From Rhodospirillaceae bacterium (GTDB lineage: Bacteria; Pseudomonadota; Alphaproteobacteria; UBA8366), in assembly GCA_002724395.1 (NCBI GenBank), contig PBOR01000030.1, positions 65,043-129,042 on the forward strand: a stretch of DNA of 64,000 bases, given 5' to 3'. The notes below the pieces were generated by a model. The model saw only the letters and a program-made list of their open reading frames with translations, did no database searches and was not told the origin of the DNA. The position numbers and the translations under genes were made by a program. Shown here piece after piece: positions 20,495-31,213 of this stretch; position 1 is the stretch's first letter; the number at the start of each line of letters is the position of its first letter.

Positions 20495-21742
20495 TTGGCC
20501 TCTCCCCGGTTTCTATCTGCATTCCGGCTGCCCAATGCCGGTGGTGCTTGGCTGATGTGTATTGGACATGCGGCGACCCATTGGGTTTCGGCTATTTTCT
20601 ATATGTTACTGCCATTCATCCGCGAAGAGATGGGGATGAGCTATGCGGAAGCTGGCTTGCTCGCGTCGGCTTACCAGACCGGCTTTTTTCTGGGTAGCTT
20701 AGCTAGTGGGCCCGTCGTCGATATTACCGGCCGTCGGGTTGTGTTCCAGGTTGGAGCTTTAGTAGCGATTGGCGCCGCTATTACTGTGATTGGCGTGGCG
20801 GAAAATTTCCTGTTGTATCTTGTGATGGTTATGCTCATGGGGGGCGCTGCCAATTTTTGGCATCCGCCAGCCATTGCATTCATATCCGATACCTATCCCA
20901 ATAATCGTGGACTTGCGCTCGGCGTACATGGCATGGGCTCAAATATGGGCGAGGCTTACGGTCCTTTGATCGCTGGATATTTAATTACCCTAATAAGCTG
21001 GCAGGGGACGGCGATTGCGGCAGGAATGCCCACAGTCGCCGTGGCATTTATACTTTTTATAATATTGATTGGAAAAGACAAACCGGTCTCTGGCAAAGGT
21101 CCTCAAAGCCAAGGGCAAAGTATGACTGAGTATTTGGAAAATTTTGCCGATTTATTGCGCAACCCGATCGTTGTTGGGATTTCATGCATGTCGGGAATTC
21201 GCTCCGCTGGTCAGACTCTGGTAAAGACGTTCCTGCCATTGTACATGAAGGATTCGCTGGGCATGGGGGCCACGATGATGGGCTGGGCCCTTTTTGTTAT
21301 GCAACACGGTGGCATGATTGTGGCTCCCATCGCCGGCGTAGCTGCAGATCGGTATGGGCGACGACGGATGCTTATATTGGTGTTGAGCGTTACATCGGTG
21401 TCAATGATCGCGCTGACTTTCATTGAGAACAAGATGCTTTTCGTAGTTGGGATGGGTGCGTTTGGGTTTGTCACCTATGCGATGCGCCCCATCAGTCAGG
21501 CGTGGATGATGGATGCAGTACCTAATGATATGGCTGCTTCGTCTATGAGCTTTATGTTTTTAGTTCAAGGTATACTTGGCATGCTGTCGCCGTTCCTTGG
21601 TGGTTGGCTGGCTGATGCGCATGGACTTGAATCGGTTTTTTATCTTATTGCGGGCTTGTTGCTTATCGCTAACGCGGTAACTTTCTTTATTCCCGATCCT
21701 TCTAAACACGTGGCCCAACCAGTCACTAAGCCGGCGGAGTAG
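20495..21742 (+). CDS. MFS transporter (FSR-like), array copy 3
   Basis: 415 aa (TTG start); GHAATHWVSAIFYMLLPFIREEMGMSYAEAG, VDITGRR, FWHPPAIAFIS, AMRPISQAWMMD. Confidence 0.9.
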   Translation: MASPRFLSAFRLPNAGGAWLMCIGHAATHWVSAIFYMLLPFIREEMGMSYAEAGLLASAYQTGFFLGSLASGPVVDITGRRVVFQVGALVAIGAAITVIGVAENFLLYLVMVMLMGGAANFWHPPAIAFISDTYPNNRGLALGVHGMGSNMGEAYGPLIAGYLITLISWQGTAIAAGMPTVAVAFILFIILIGKDKPVSGKGPQSQGQSMTEYLENFADLLRNPIVVGISCMSGIRSAGQTLVKTFLPLYMKDSLGMGATMMGWALFVMQHGGMIVAPIAGVAADRYGRRRMLILVLSVTSVSMIALTFIENKMLFVVGMGAFGFVTYAMRPISQAWMMDAVPNDMAASSMSFMFLVQGILGMLSPFLGGWLADAHGLESVFYLIAGLLLIANAVTFFIPDPSKHVAQPVTKPAE

Positions 21743-21747
21743 ACGCG

Positions 21748-22971
21748 ATGGCGGCAACCGAAAACCATACAGCATTTGGAGGTAAGCCTGTGGCGCCCGT
21801 GATCTTGTTGGCCCTTGGTCACGGCGCGACCCATTACACCTGGGGCACAATCTTAATACTTGTGCCATTTATCAAGCAGGCACTCGACCTCACCTATACT
21901 CAAGCCGGATTGATAGTAGCGGTCTTTCATGTGACGGGTTTTTTCGCAAATTTCATGACGGGATTGGCGGTCGATGTTTCCGGTCGCCGGATGTTATTCA
22001 TGGTGTTGTCTGCTTTATTGTGCGGGGCGACGACATTTTCCTTGGGCTTGTCGAGTAGCTTGTTTTTGATTTGTGTTGCTGCTGGGTTTATGGCGATTGG
22101 CGTACAGGGTTGGCATCCGCCGGCTTTTGCTTGCCTTGCCGAAGAGTATGAAAAGGCTAAAGGGTTGGTTTTCTCTATTCACGTGGTGGCGGCAAATATA
22201 GGTGAAGCTCTGGCATTTCAGATCGGTGGCTTGTTGGTTACGTTACTTGGCTCTTGGCAGCTTGCGGCAATGGCTGGCGGTATGCCAGGCCTTTTGATGG
22301 GCGTTATTTTACTCATTTTTATGTTGCCTAAGGAACGCGGAGCCGGCGGCGGACAAAAGCAGGGTATGGGGCTTAAGGATTATCTTGAGGGATATGTGCA
22401 GTTACTAAAAAACATGCCAGCTATGATGGTTTGTTTAGTGAGCGCACTTCGCACTATGGCGCAAAACGGTTTAATGGTTTTTGTGCCGCTTTATTTAATC
22501 GATGTTTTGGGGGTGACCGCCGCGCTAACCGGCACCGCAATGTTGCTGATGCAGGTGACCGGTGGTTTTGCCACGCCTGTTGGTGGTTATACTGCTGATC
22601 GGTATGGGCCACGCCCTGTTCTGTTTGTTTGTATAAGTATCACTTCGGTAGCTATTGTTGCAGCGACCCTTTTGACGGATCCGACCAGCTATATCGCGTG
22701 TATCGCCATCATTGGTTTTGTATTGTTCGCCATTCGGCCGGTCTTGCAGCGCTGGATTGTCGATTTGGTGCCAAACGAGTTTCGAGGGTCCGCGACCAGT
22801 GTGATGTTCAGCATGCAGGCGGCGGCTAACGCTATTACACCCATTATAGGTGGCTGGATTGCAGATAGTTACGGTATGATGCCGGTTTTTTACTTCTTGG
22901 CGGTAATTATGTTGACGGCGAATTTGGTTACGGTGGTTTTGCCGAAGAGAAATCCTGCGAATGCTGATTGA
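21748..22971 (+). CDS. MFS transporter (FSR-like), array copy 4
   Basis: 407 aa; GHGATHYTWGTILILVPFIKQALDLTYTQAG, VDVSGRR, GWHPPAFACLA, AIRPVLQRWIVD. Confidence 0.9.
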   Translation: MAATENHTAFGGKPVAPVILLALGHGATHYTWGTILILVPFIKQALDLTYTQAGLIVAVFHVTGFFANFMTGLAVDVSGRRMLFMVLSALLCGATTFSLGLSSSLFLICVAAGFMAIGVQGWHPPAFACLAEEYEKAKGLVFSIHVVAANIGEALAFQIGGLLVTLLGSWQLAAMAGGMPGLLMGVILLIFMLPKERGAGGGQKQGMGLKDYLEGYVQLLKNMPAMMVCLVSALRTMAQNGLMVFVPLYLIDVLGVTAALTGTAMLLMQVTGGFATPVGGYTADRYGPRPVLFVCISITSVAIVAATLLTDPTSYIACIAIIGFVLFAIRPVLQRWIVDLVPNEFRGSATSVMFSMQAAANAITPIIGGWIADSYGMMPVFYFLAVIMLTANLVTVVLPKRNPANAD

Positions 22972-22992
22972 GAAATATTAGAAAGGCAGTAA

Positions 22993-24264
22993 ATGGCCGC
23001 AAGCGCTGAAAATGGTAAGGCATGGGTCCCCGGTAATGGGGCATTCGCACTGCTGTGCGCGGGGCACGGGGTCACTCACTTTGTCTTCGCGGCAACCATC
23101 ATGTTGTTGCCTTATATTCGCCAAGACGGTGGCTTGAGCTACACGGAAGCAGCTAGCCTAGGGACGGTTTATTATGTAGCTGCTTTCATCGCTAATTTCG
23201 TTAGCGGTTACTGGGTGGATGCGGTCGGAAAGCGCGTGATGGTGCAGCTGGTAAGCGTATTAATGGCCGGTGGTGGCGTGATAATGGCCGGACTTGCTGG
23301 CTATGTCATGGACGGGTTCTCACTGTTCATCGTATTGGCGATTGGTTGGGCGTTTAGCGGCATGGGTAATCAGGCCTGGCATCCGGCGGCCTTTTCGTAT
23401 TTAGCCAAATACTATGATGATCGGCGCAGTTTTGTTTTTTCCATCCATGTGGTGGCGGCAAATGTGGGAGATGCTATTTTTCCGCTTATAGCCGGTTTTC
23501 TATTGGGTCACGTGTTTGTTTCAGTTGCGGGTAAGGAGATGTGGGAGCCGGTAGCGATTTTCGCCGGTATTCCCTGTTTGTTGGTAGGGACTATCCTTAT
23601 AGTTTATTTGGCACCGCGCGATCGCGCGATTATTGGCGGGCCGCCGAAGGGTATGAGTACAAAATCCTATTTCGAGGGATACGCCCAATTGCTGAAGAAT
23701 AAGAATGCCATGTTGTTGGCATTGGTGGCTGGCCTTCGGAATGCGTCACAAACCGCACTACTCTATTTTTTGCCGTTATATATGGTAGATGTGATTGTGA
23801 GCGGTCCCGTATTAGTTGGAATTGCGCTTACCTTGTTGCAGGTAGGCGGGATGCTCGGTGCACCCATCGCGGGATATGTGGCGGACTGCAAAGGGCAGCG
23901 CCCCGTAGTTTTCGTATGTTTAACACTGACGACTGTCATTCTCGTGGCGGCACTTTTCGTAAAAGAGCCCACGCATTTTGTAGCGGTTATTGCGCTGATG
24001 GGCTTCGCGCTCTACGCAGTTCGGCCTGTGGTGCAAAGCTGGATGATGGATTTGGTGCCGGAAGAATTTCGTGGGTCCGCCACTAGTGTGATGTTTGGTG
24101 TGCAATCCGCTATGAATGTGATCTTCTTGTCCGTCGCGGGGCCGATTGCGGACGCCTATAGCCTCGTCACAGTGTTCTATATTATTGCTGGCGTGGTGTT
24201 GATCGCAAATATGCTGACCTTCGCTTTGCCAAAAAATTCGACTCGTATAACCGTAACACTCTAG
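22993..24264 (+). CDS. MFS transporter (FSR-like), array copy 5
   Basis: 423 aa; GHGVTHFVFAATIMLLPYIRQDGGLSYTEAA, VDAVGKR, AWHPAAFSYLA, AVRPVVQSWMMD. Confidence 0.9.
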   Translation: MAASAENGKAWVPGNGAFALLCAGHGVTHFVFAATIMLLPYIRQDGGLSYTEAASLGTVYYVAAFIANFVSGYWVDAVGKRVMVQLVSVLMAGGGVIMAGLAGYVMDGFSLFIVLAIGWAFSGMGNQAWHPAAFSYLAKYYDDRRSFVFSIHVVAANVGDAIFPLIAGFLLGHVFVSVAGKEMWEPVAIFAGIPCLLVGTILIVYLAPRDRAIIGGPPKGMSTKSYFEGYAQLLKNKNAMLLALVAGLRNASQTALLYFLPLYMVDVIVSGPVLVGIALTLLQVGGMLGAPIAGYVADCKGQRPVVFVCLTLTTVILVAALFVKEPTHFVAVIALMGFALYAVRPVVQSWMMDLVPEEFRGSATSVMFGVQSAMNVIFLSVAGPIADAYSLVTVFYIIAGVVLIANMLTFALPKNSTRITVTL

Positions 24265-24273
24265 TGGGGTGCT

Positions 24274-25506
24274 ATGTCTAATTTGGGTTTTTCCGACGCG
24301 CTTAAGCTCAAAGGCCAAACTGCAATTGCGTTGATTGGTCTTGGTCATGGTGCCGTGCATTGGGTCTATATGGTATTCACGGTTCTGACGCCTTGGATTA
24401 AGCAAAGCTTTAGCTTGAGCTATACGGAAATCGGATCGCTTCACGCCATCTTTCATATTGCGTCTTTTGCCGCCAATGCTGGCAGTGGCGTCTTGGTGGA
24501 TATCACCGGCAAGCGTGTTTTGTTTCAAGTGGTTGCCGTGTTAGCTGGCGGCATTGCTATATTAGTCTGTGGTTTAGCGGATGGTTTTTTGCTGTTGGCC
24601 AGCATGATGGCCATTATCGGTGCTTCCAATAATCTCTGGCACCCTGCAGCACTTGCCTTTTTATCGCAGGAGTTCCCGGAGAATAAGGGTTATGCGCTTT
24701 CAGTCCATTCTGTGGGGGCGAGCCTTGGCGATATATTGGCGCCCTTGGTCGCTGTTTCTTTTTTTATGGGGGTTTTGCAGATCAGCTGGCGGTTCGCGGC
24801 GATGGTCAGTTCTGTGCCTGTTTTCCTTGTTGGATTGGCAATTCTAATTATTGTACTGCCAAAGGATTTTATAGGACCTACTGGCGATGCGAAGCGAGGT
24901 ATGAGTGGGCGTGATTACTTATCTGGACTTGCTACTCTTCTAAAAAATAGGGCTATTTTGGGTATTTCATTGATGGCGGCCTTTCGCACGTCGGCATTGT
25001 TTTGTATCTTTTTCGCTTTACCGCTCTATTTGGTCGACGTGTTGGGTCTATCGGTGGAAACACAAGGACTTGCTATGGCTATGATGCAGATTGGCGGTTT
25101 TGTTACCGGCCCATTGGCGGGTACTTGGTCGGATAAGATTGGGCGTCGTCCGATTGTGATGGGCGGATTATCGGCGATTACAATCGTGATAATTGGCCTG
25201 ACTTTTGTTGGCAATCCTGCGGTGTTTGTAGTCGGTATTACGGTTTTGGGGTTTGCACTTTATGCTATTCGCCCGGTCACCCAAGCTTGGATGATGGATC
25301 TTGCGCCAAAAGAACATGGCGCGTCGGCAGCGAGCGTCATGTTTGCGATGCAAAGTGGCTGGACTCCAATCGTCGTGCTTCTGAGCGGTGTGGTTGCCGA
25401 TGAGTTTGGTCTACTCTCCGTGTTCTATCTTATTGCTGCCTCGATGCTATGCGCTAACATTGTGGCATATTATTTGCCTAGTGAAAAAAGAGAGGAAAGT
25501 CACTAG
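24274..25506 (+). CDS. MFS transporter (FSR-like), array copy 6
   Basis: 410 aa; GHGAVHWVYMVFTVLTPWIKQSFSLSYTEIG, VDITGKR, LWHPAALAFLS, AIRPVTQAWMMD. Confidence 0.9.
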   Translation: MSNLGFSDALKLKGQTAIALIGLGHGAVHWVYMVFTVLTPWIKQSFSLSYTEIGSLHAIFHIASFAANAGSGVLVDITGKRVLFQVVAVLAGGIAILVCGLADGFLLLASMMAIIGASNNLWHPAALAFLSQEFPENKGYALSVHSVGASLGDILAPLVAVSFFMGVLQISWRFAAMVSSVPVFLVGLAILIIVLPKDFIGPTGDAKRGMSGRDYLSGLATLLKNRAILGISLMAAFRTSALFCIFFALPLYLVDVLGLSVETQGLAMAMMQIGGFVTGPLAGTWSDKIGRRPIVMGGLSAITIVIIGLTFVGNPAVFVVGITVLGFALYAIRPVTQAWMMDLAPKEHGASAASVMFAMQSGWTPIVVLLSGVVADEFGLLSVFYLIAASMLCANIVAYYLPSEKREESH

Positions 25507-26393
25507 CTGACGAATTCGTCGTCCCGGTACCCCTGCAGATAAAGAAGCGCTGTGAGATCGCCGTGATCAATCCGTGCCGCTGCCTCGCGGGCTACAATGG
25601 GTTTTGCATGATAGGCAACGCCAATGCCGGCGGCGCCCAGCATCGTGAGATCGTTAGCGCCATCACCGACGGTTATACTGGCTTCTATTGGAATGTTTTG
25701 TGCCTTGCATAGCGCTAGTAAACGCTCTTTCTTCGCGTTCCGCCCAAGGATCGGTTCAATCACTTGGCCGGTTAGTTTACCATCGGCAATTTCCAATTGA
25801 TTAGCCTGATGAAAATTGAACCCTAGCTGATCACGAATATCGGCTGTATAGCTGCTAAAACCACCGGAGACTAAGGCGCAATAAGCATCATTGGTGCGCA
25901 TGGTGGCCACTAATTCTTTTGCTCCCGGCATTATGCGGATAGATTTTTTTGTTCGCTCGATCGCACCGATATCAAGCCCGGCGAGGAGCGCGACTCGTTC
26001 TTTGATGGCGTCATCAAAATCTAACTCACCATTCATAGCGCGTGCGGTAATTTCGGCTATTTGATCGCGAATGCCTACTTCGTCGGCGAGTTCATCAAGC
26101 ATTTCGTTTTCAATAATAGTTGATTCCATATCGGCGACAAGTAGGCGCTTTCTTCGGCCCAAAAGTGGTTGAGCGACAGCATCTACTGCGATATCGCCGA
26201 GCGCTTCGAAGGCTAATTCGCGACTATCTTCGCATTCAATGCCGGAAAACCTAAGGTCTACAGCCGTACGGTAGGCTAACCAGTAGGGGGGGTCGATCTT
26301 CGCCCCCATACCCGCCAGCGTGGCAATGACTTCCGATATTTGGGTCTCGTCTAGTTGGCTTTTTGGGCCAATCAATGTCAGTACTTTGTCCAT
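25503..26393 (-). CDS. serB: Phosphoserine phosphatase
   Basis: ORF 25503..26531; likely start MDKVLTLIGPKSQ (26393). LLVADMESTIIENEMLDELAD, ALVSGGFSSYT, VGDGANDLTMLGAAGIGVAYHAKP. Confidence 0.93.
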   Translation of the reverse strand: MDKVLTLIGPKSQLDETQISEVIATLAGMGAKIDPPYWLAYRTAVDLRFSGIECEDSRELAFEALGDIAVDAVAQPLLGRRKRLLVADMESTIIENEMLDELADEVGIRDQIAEITARAMNGELDFDDAIKERVALLAGLDIGAIERTKKSIRIMPGAKELVATMRTNDAYCALVSGGFSSYTADIRDQLGFNFHQANQLEIADGKLTGQVIEPILGRNAKKERLLALCKAQNIPIEASITVGDGANDLTMLGAAGIGVAYHAKPIVAREAAARIDHGDLTALLYLQGYRDDEFVS

Positions 26394-26421
26394 AGCGCTG
26401 TCATCTGTATCCTCCTGGCTT

Positions 26422-27378
26422 ATGACTGGCAACGAACAATCTAACGTCCTGGTAATTACGGGGCCGACTGCGAGCGGTAAATCTGGTGCCGCATTGTCTG
26501 TGGCTGAAGAGTTTGGTGGCGCAGTAATCAATGCGGACAGTATGCAGGTCTATCGGGATTTACGCATTTTGACCGCTCGACCATCGGAAGCAGATGAAGT
26601 GCGCGTGCCACACCTTCTTTATGGCGCGCTTGCAGCCTCGGAGCGGTGCACGGCGGTGCGATGGTCTGAAATGGCATTGGCGGCAATCGAAGAACAGATT
26701 GGTTATGGGAAACTGCCCATTCTTTGCGGAGGCACGGGTCTTTACCTTAAAGCCTTGATGGAAGGCTTGTCACCTATACCCGATATTCCTGATGATGTCC
26801 GGGATGCGGTGCGCGCGCGGGTTAAGTCTGAAGGGACGGATGGGTTACATAGGGAGCTGGTGGCACTTGGAGATCCGATAGCGGCGCGCCTTATGCCTGC
26901 GGATAGGCAACGTGTTACTCGTGCTTTCGAAGTATATAAGGCAACCGGCCAGTCTCTCGCTGTCTGGCAAGCTCTGCCGAGCGAGGGAATTGCCGAGCAC
27001 TTGCAATTCCATACAATTTTGATCGATCCGCCGCGCGACGCGCTTTACAGGTCTTGTGACCGACGTTTTGCCGAAATGGCAGGAAATGGCGCAATTGAGG
27101 AAGTCCGAGATCTAATGGCTCTTAAGCTCGACCAGGGGTTACCGGTGATGAAAGCAGTCGGTGTAAAAGAACTTGCAGGATTTTTGGATGGTATCCAGAC
27201 TTTAGATGATGCCATAGCCGCATCTCAGCGGGCTACAAGACGACTTGCTAAAAGGCAGATTACTTGGTTCTCGAATCAGATGATTCCAAATCTACATATT
27301 AAAAAGCAATATTCAGAAAGAATTTTATATGAGATCTTTTCATTTGTTATGAAAAAACGGTTGACCGGGGTTAGGTGA
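26422..27378 (+). CDS. miaA: tRNA dimethylallyltransferase
   Basis: Start MTGNEQSNVLVITGPTASGKSGAAL (26422); INADSMQVYRDLRILTARPS, CGGTGLYLKALMEGL, KRQITWFSNQM. Confidence 0.95.
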   Translation: MTGNEQSNVLVITGPTASGKSGAALSVAEEFGGAVINADSMQVYRDLRILTARPSEADEVRVPHLLYGALAASERCTAVRWSEMALAAIEEQIGYGKLPILCGGTGLYLKALMEGLSPIPDIPDDVRDAVRARVKSEGTDGLHRELVALGDPIAARLMPADRQRVTRAFEVYKATGQSLAVWQALPSEGIAEHLQFHTILIDPPRDALYRSCDRRFAEMAGNGAIEEVRDLMALKLDQGLPVMKAVGVKELAGFLDGIQTLDDAIAASQRATRRLAKRQITWFSNQMIPNLHIKKQYSERILYEIFSFVMKKRLTGVR

Positions 27379-27454
27379 CGGACTATTGTCCCGCTCCCGC
27401 CGGCATATTTGCCCGCGATTTGTTATTGGCTGCGGTTTTTAGCGGCCTAGACAG

Positions 27455-29254
27455 TTGAAATTTTTAATAATGGAGCGTGTCATGGCGTCACGGAAACGCA
27501 TGGGCGGTGCTGAAATCGTAATCAAGGCTTTGGTTGATCAAGGTGTCGAAGTGGTGTTTGGGTATCCGGGGGGTGCTGTTCTACCGATTTATGACGCCAT
27601 TTTTCAGCAAAACCGGATTCGCCACGTTTTGGTACGCCATGAGCAAGGCGCCGTCCATATGGCGGAAGGCTATGCGCGCTCTACTGGTAAAGTTGGTGTG
27701 GTACTCGTGACTTCTGGTCCCGGTGCGACGAATGCAATCACGGGGCTTACCGATGCGTTGATGGATTCGATTCCCGTTGTGTGTCTGACCGGTCAAGTGC
27801 CAACTCATTTGATCGGAAATGACGCCTTTCAGGAATGCGACACGACCGGGATTACGCGCCCGTGTACGAAGCATAATTATCTGGTTAAGGAGACTGACGC
27901 ATTAGCACGGACCATTCATGAGGCTTTTTATGTGGCGAGCCATGGCAGGCCCGGCCCCGTCGTGGTGGACCTGCCAAAAGATATTCAATTTGCGGATTGT
28001 CCCTACACGGATCCTAAATTAGTTAAGCCAGCGACCTATCGTCCGGCGATGAAAGGGAATATGGACAATATTGCTGAAGCAATCGAACTTATTGCCAAGG
28101 CTGAACGTCCAATTTTCTACGGCGGGGGGGGGATTATTAATTCCGGGCCAGCAGCTTGTAAAAAATTTACTAATTTTGTCCGTACCACGGGCTACCCTTG
28201 TACTTTAACGCTTATGGGCTTAGGAGCTTACCCAGCCTCCGATAAGCAATTTCTCGGCATGCTCGGAATGCATGGCACGTATGAGGCAAATCTTGCTATG
28301 CATCAATGTGACGTAATGGTAGCCATTGGGTCACGGTTTGATGATCGAATTACAGGACGGCTTGATGCGTTCGCGCCTGGGGCCAAAATCATTCATGTTG
28401 ATGTGGACCCTTCGTCGATCAATAAAAACGTCAAAGCAGATATACCCATAATTGGCGATGTCGGGCACGTCATGAGTCAGTTTGCTAATGCCTGGAAAAA
28501 ACGAATTAAACGTCGACGTAATGGTAAGGCTATTGATGCTTGGTGGAAACAAATTGACCGGTGGCGTGCGCGTAATTGTTTGGCCTATAAAAAAGACGAC
28601 AATGTCATTAAACCACAATACGCACTTGAGCGTTTGCAGGCTCTGACTGCAGATCGCGATACTTTCATAACTACGGAGGTTGGCCAGCATCAAATGTGGG
28701 CGGCGCAATTTCTGAAGTTTGATAAACCCAACCATTGGATGACGTCCGGTGGCCTTGGAACTATGGGCTATGGGTTTCCAGCAGCACTCGGTGTACAGAT
28801 GGGCCATCCGAATAAGCTGGTGGTCGATGTTGCTGGGGAAGCTTCATTTATGATGAATATTCAGGAAATTTCGACTGCGGTGCAGCATCACTTGCCGGTC
28901 AAAGTGTTTATTTTGAACAATCAGTATCTCGGCATGGTACGCCAATGGCAGGAATTATTGCATGGTGGTCGCTATTCTGAGAGTTATGCGGAGGCACTGC
29001 CTGATTTTGTCAAGCTTGCTGAATGTTTTGGTGCGGTTGGTTTGCAGGCGACCAAGCCGTCGGAAGTTGATGACGTTATAAAAGAGATGATACTAACCGA
29101 TAACATGGTTATCGTTGATGTTCGTGTTGATCAAAAGGAAAATTGTTATCCAATGATTCCGTCCGGCTCACCTCATAATGAAATGATTTTGAGCTCTGAA
29201 GCAAAAGCGGTAAGCAGCGGCGGCATCTCGGAAAAAGGCAAGGTATTGGTTTAG
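27455..29254 (+). CDS. ilvB: Acetolactate synthase large subunit (start possibly 27482)
   Basis: VVFGYPGGAVLPIYDAI, RHEQGAVHMAEGYARSTGKVGV, TSGGLGTMGYGFPAALG; followed by ilvN. Confidence 0.95.
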   Translation: MKFLIMERVMASRKRMGGAEIVIKALVDQGVEVVFGYPGGAVLPIYDAIFQQNRIRHVLVRHEQGAVHMAEGYARSTGKVGVVLVTSGPGATNAITGLTDALMDSIPVVCLTGQVPTHLIGNDAFQECDTTGITRPCTKHNYLVKETDALARTIHEAFYVASHGRPGPVVVDLPKDIQFADCPYTDPKLVKPATYRPAMKGNMDNIAEAIELIAKAERPIFYGGGGIINSGPAACKKFTNFVRTTGYPCTLTLMGLGAYPASDKQFLGMLGMHGTYEANLAMHQCDVMVAIGSRFDDRITGRLDAFAPGAKIIHVDVDPSSINKNVKADIPIIGDVGHVMSQFANAWKKRIKRRRNGKAIDAWWKQIDRWRARNCLAYKKDDNVIKPQYALERLQALTADRDTFITTEVGQHQMWAAQFLKFDKPNHWMTSGGLGTMGYGFPAALGVQMGHPNKLVVDVAGEASFMMNIQEISTAVQHHLPVKVFILNNQYLGMVRQWQELLHGGRYSESYAEALPDFVKLAECFGAVGLQATKPSEVDDVIKEMILTDNMVIVDVRVDQKENCYPMIPSGSPHNEMILSSEAKAVSSGGISEKGKVLV

Positions 29255-29265
29255 GAATCAACACA

Positions 29266-29847
29266 ATGGCTAAAAAAAAGGCTTCAAAGGCAAAAAAGTT
29301 AATGACAACGGCACAACCCGGATCGGCTTATTTCTTAGTAGACCCGGATAAGCGGATTGAGCGCCATACTATGGCGGTTATGGTGGTTAATGAACCAGGT
29401 GTGTTGGCGCGTGTTATTGGTTTGTTTTCGGGCCGTGGTTATAACATTGAAAGCCTAACAGTTGCGGCAGTTACCGAAGATGATGGCATGTCATTGATCA
29501 CAATTGTGACCTCCGGCACACCTATGATTATTGAGCAAATTCGCAATCAGCTCGATCGTTTGATTCCTGTGGAATCCGTCAAGGATTTAACTTTGGAGGG
29601 GCCTCATGTAGAGCGCGAGTTAGCAATGGTTAAGGTGGTGACAAAGGCAAAATCGCAGGAACGAGCAGAGATCCTTCGTTTGGCGGAAATATTTGGTGCC
29701 ATTGTGGTTGATACAACAACGAGGTCTTTCGTCTTCGCGATGACCGGATTGCCCGGCAAGGTCGACTCCTTTATTGGGCTGATGCGGGAACTCGGTAAAA
29801 CGGAAATTGCTAGAAGTGGTGTCGTTGCAATTGCCCGAGGCGCGTGA
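29266..29847 (+). CDS. ilvN: Acetolactate synthase small subunit
   Basis: 193 aa; HTMAVMVVNEPGVLARVIGLFSGRGYNIESLTV; Lys-rich N-terminal extension. Confidence 0.95.
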   Translation: MAKKKASKAKKLMTTAQPGSAYFLVDPDKRIERHTMAVMVVNEPGVLARVIGLFSGRGYNIESLTVAAVTEDDGMSLITIVTSGTPMIIEQIRNQLDRLIPVESVKDLTLEGPHVERELAMVKVVTKAKSQERAEILRLAEIFGAIVVDTTTRSFVFAMTGLPGKVDSFIGLMRELGKTEIARSGVVAIARGA

Positions 29848-29900
29848 GCCCTCTAAAAGATGCCATTCTTTTTATGGACAAGTAACGCAAGAGATATTGA

Positions 29901-30935
<1,035 letters not shown>

Positions 30936-31087
30936 TAATTTCTCATTGAGCTTCAGGAAAATACTGCAAAAAAGAATTGCATAGCACACCTTTCGTAATG
31001 GGCACTCCTGAACTATATTCAAAGAGAAATCTGATAACTAGCGTTCGTCAGTCTTGGCTTGCGCACAGAATATGACGGTCTGGTGAA

Positions 31088-31213
31088 ATGAACGTTCATA
31101 TGAAACTGAACTCACTACGAATTGCGCGAAAGCATTTTCGTATGCAATTCCAGTGTTGCGTCTGCGTAGTCCTGCTTATTGGAGGTGGTCTAGGTCGACT
31201 TATACGCCCCTGA
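31088..31213 (+). promoter_or_regulatory. Candidate leu-operon leader peptide ORF (attenuator); inner start at 31142 possible
   Basis: ATG...TGA reads MNVHMKLNSLRIARKHFRMQFQCCVCVVLLIGGGLGRLIRP*; branched-chain-rich C-terminus; stop codon lies inside the 5' arm of a hairpin directly upstream of leuA. Confidence 0.45.

Noticed and set aside
23920-24528. 202-aa minus-strand ORF
   Set aside because: Antisense shadow spanning MFS copies 5 and 6; low-complexity composition and no recognisable domain.
17840-25506. MFS array as a composite transposon or assembly-duplicated repeat
   Set aside because: No transposase, integrase or terminal repeats recognised, and the copies are divergent in sequence.
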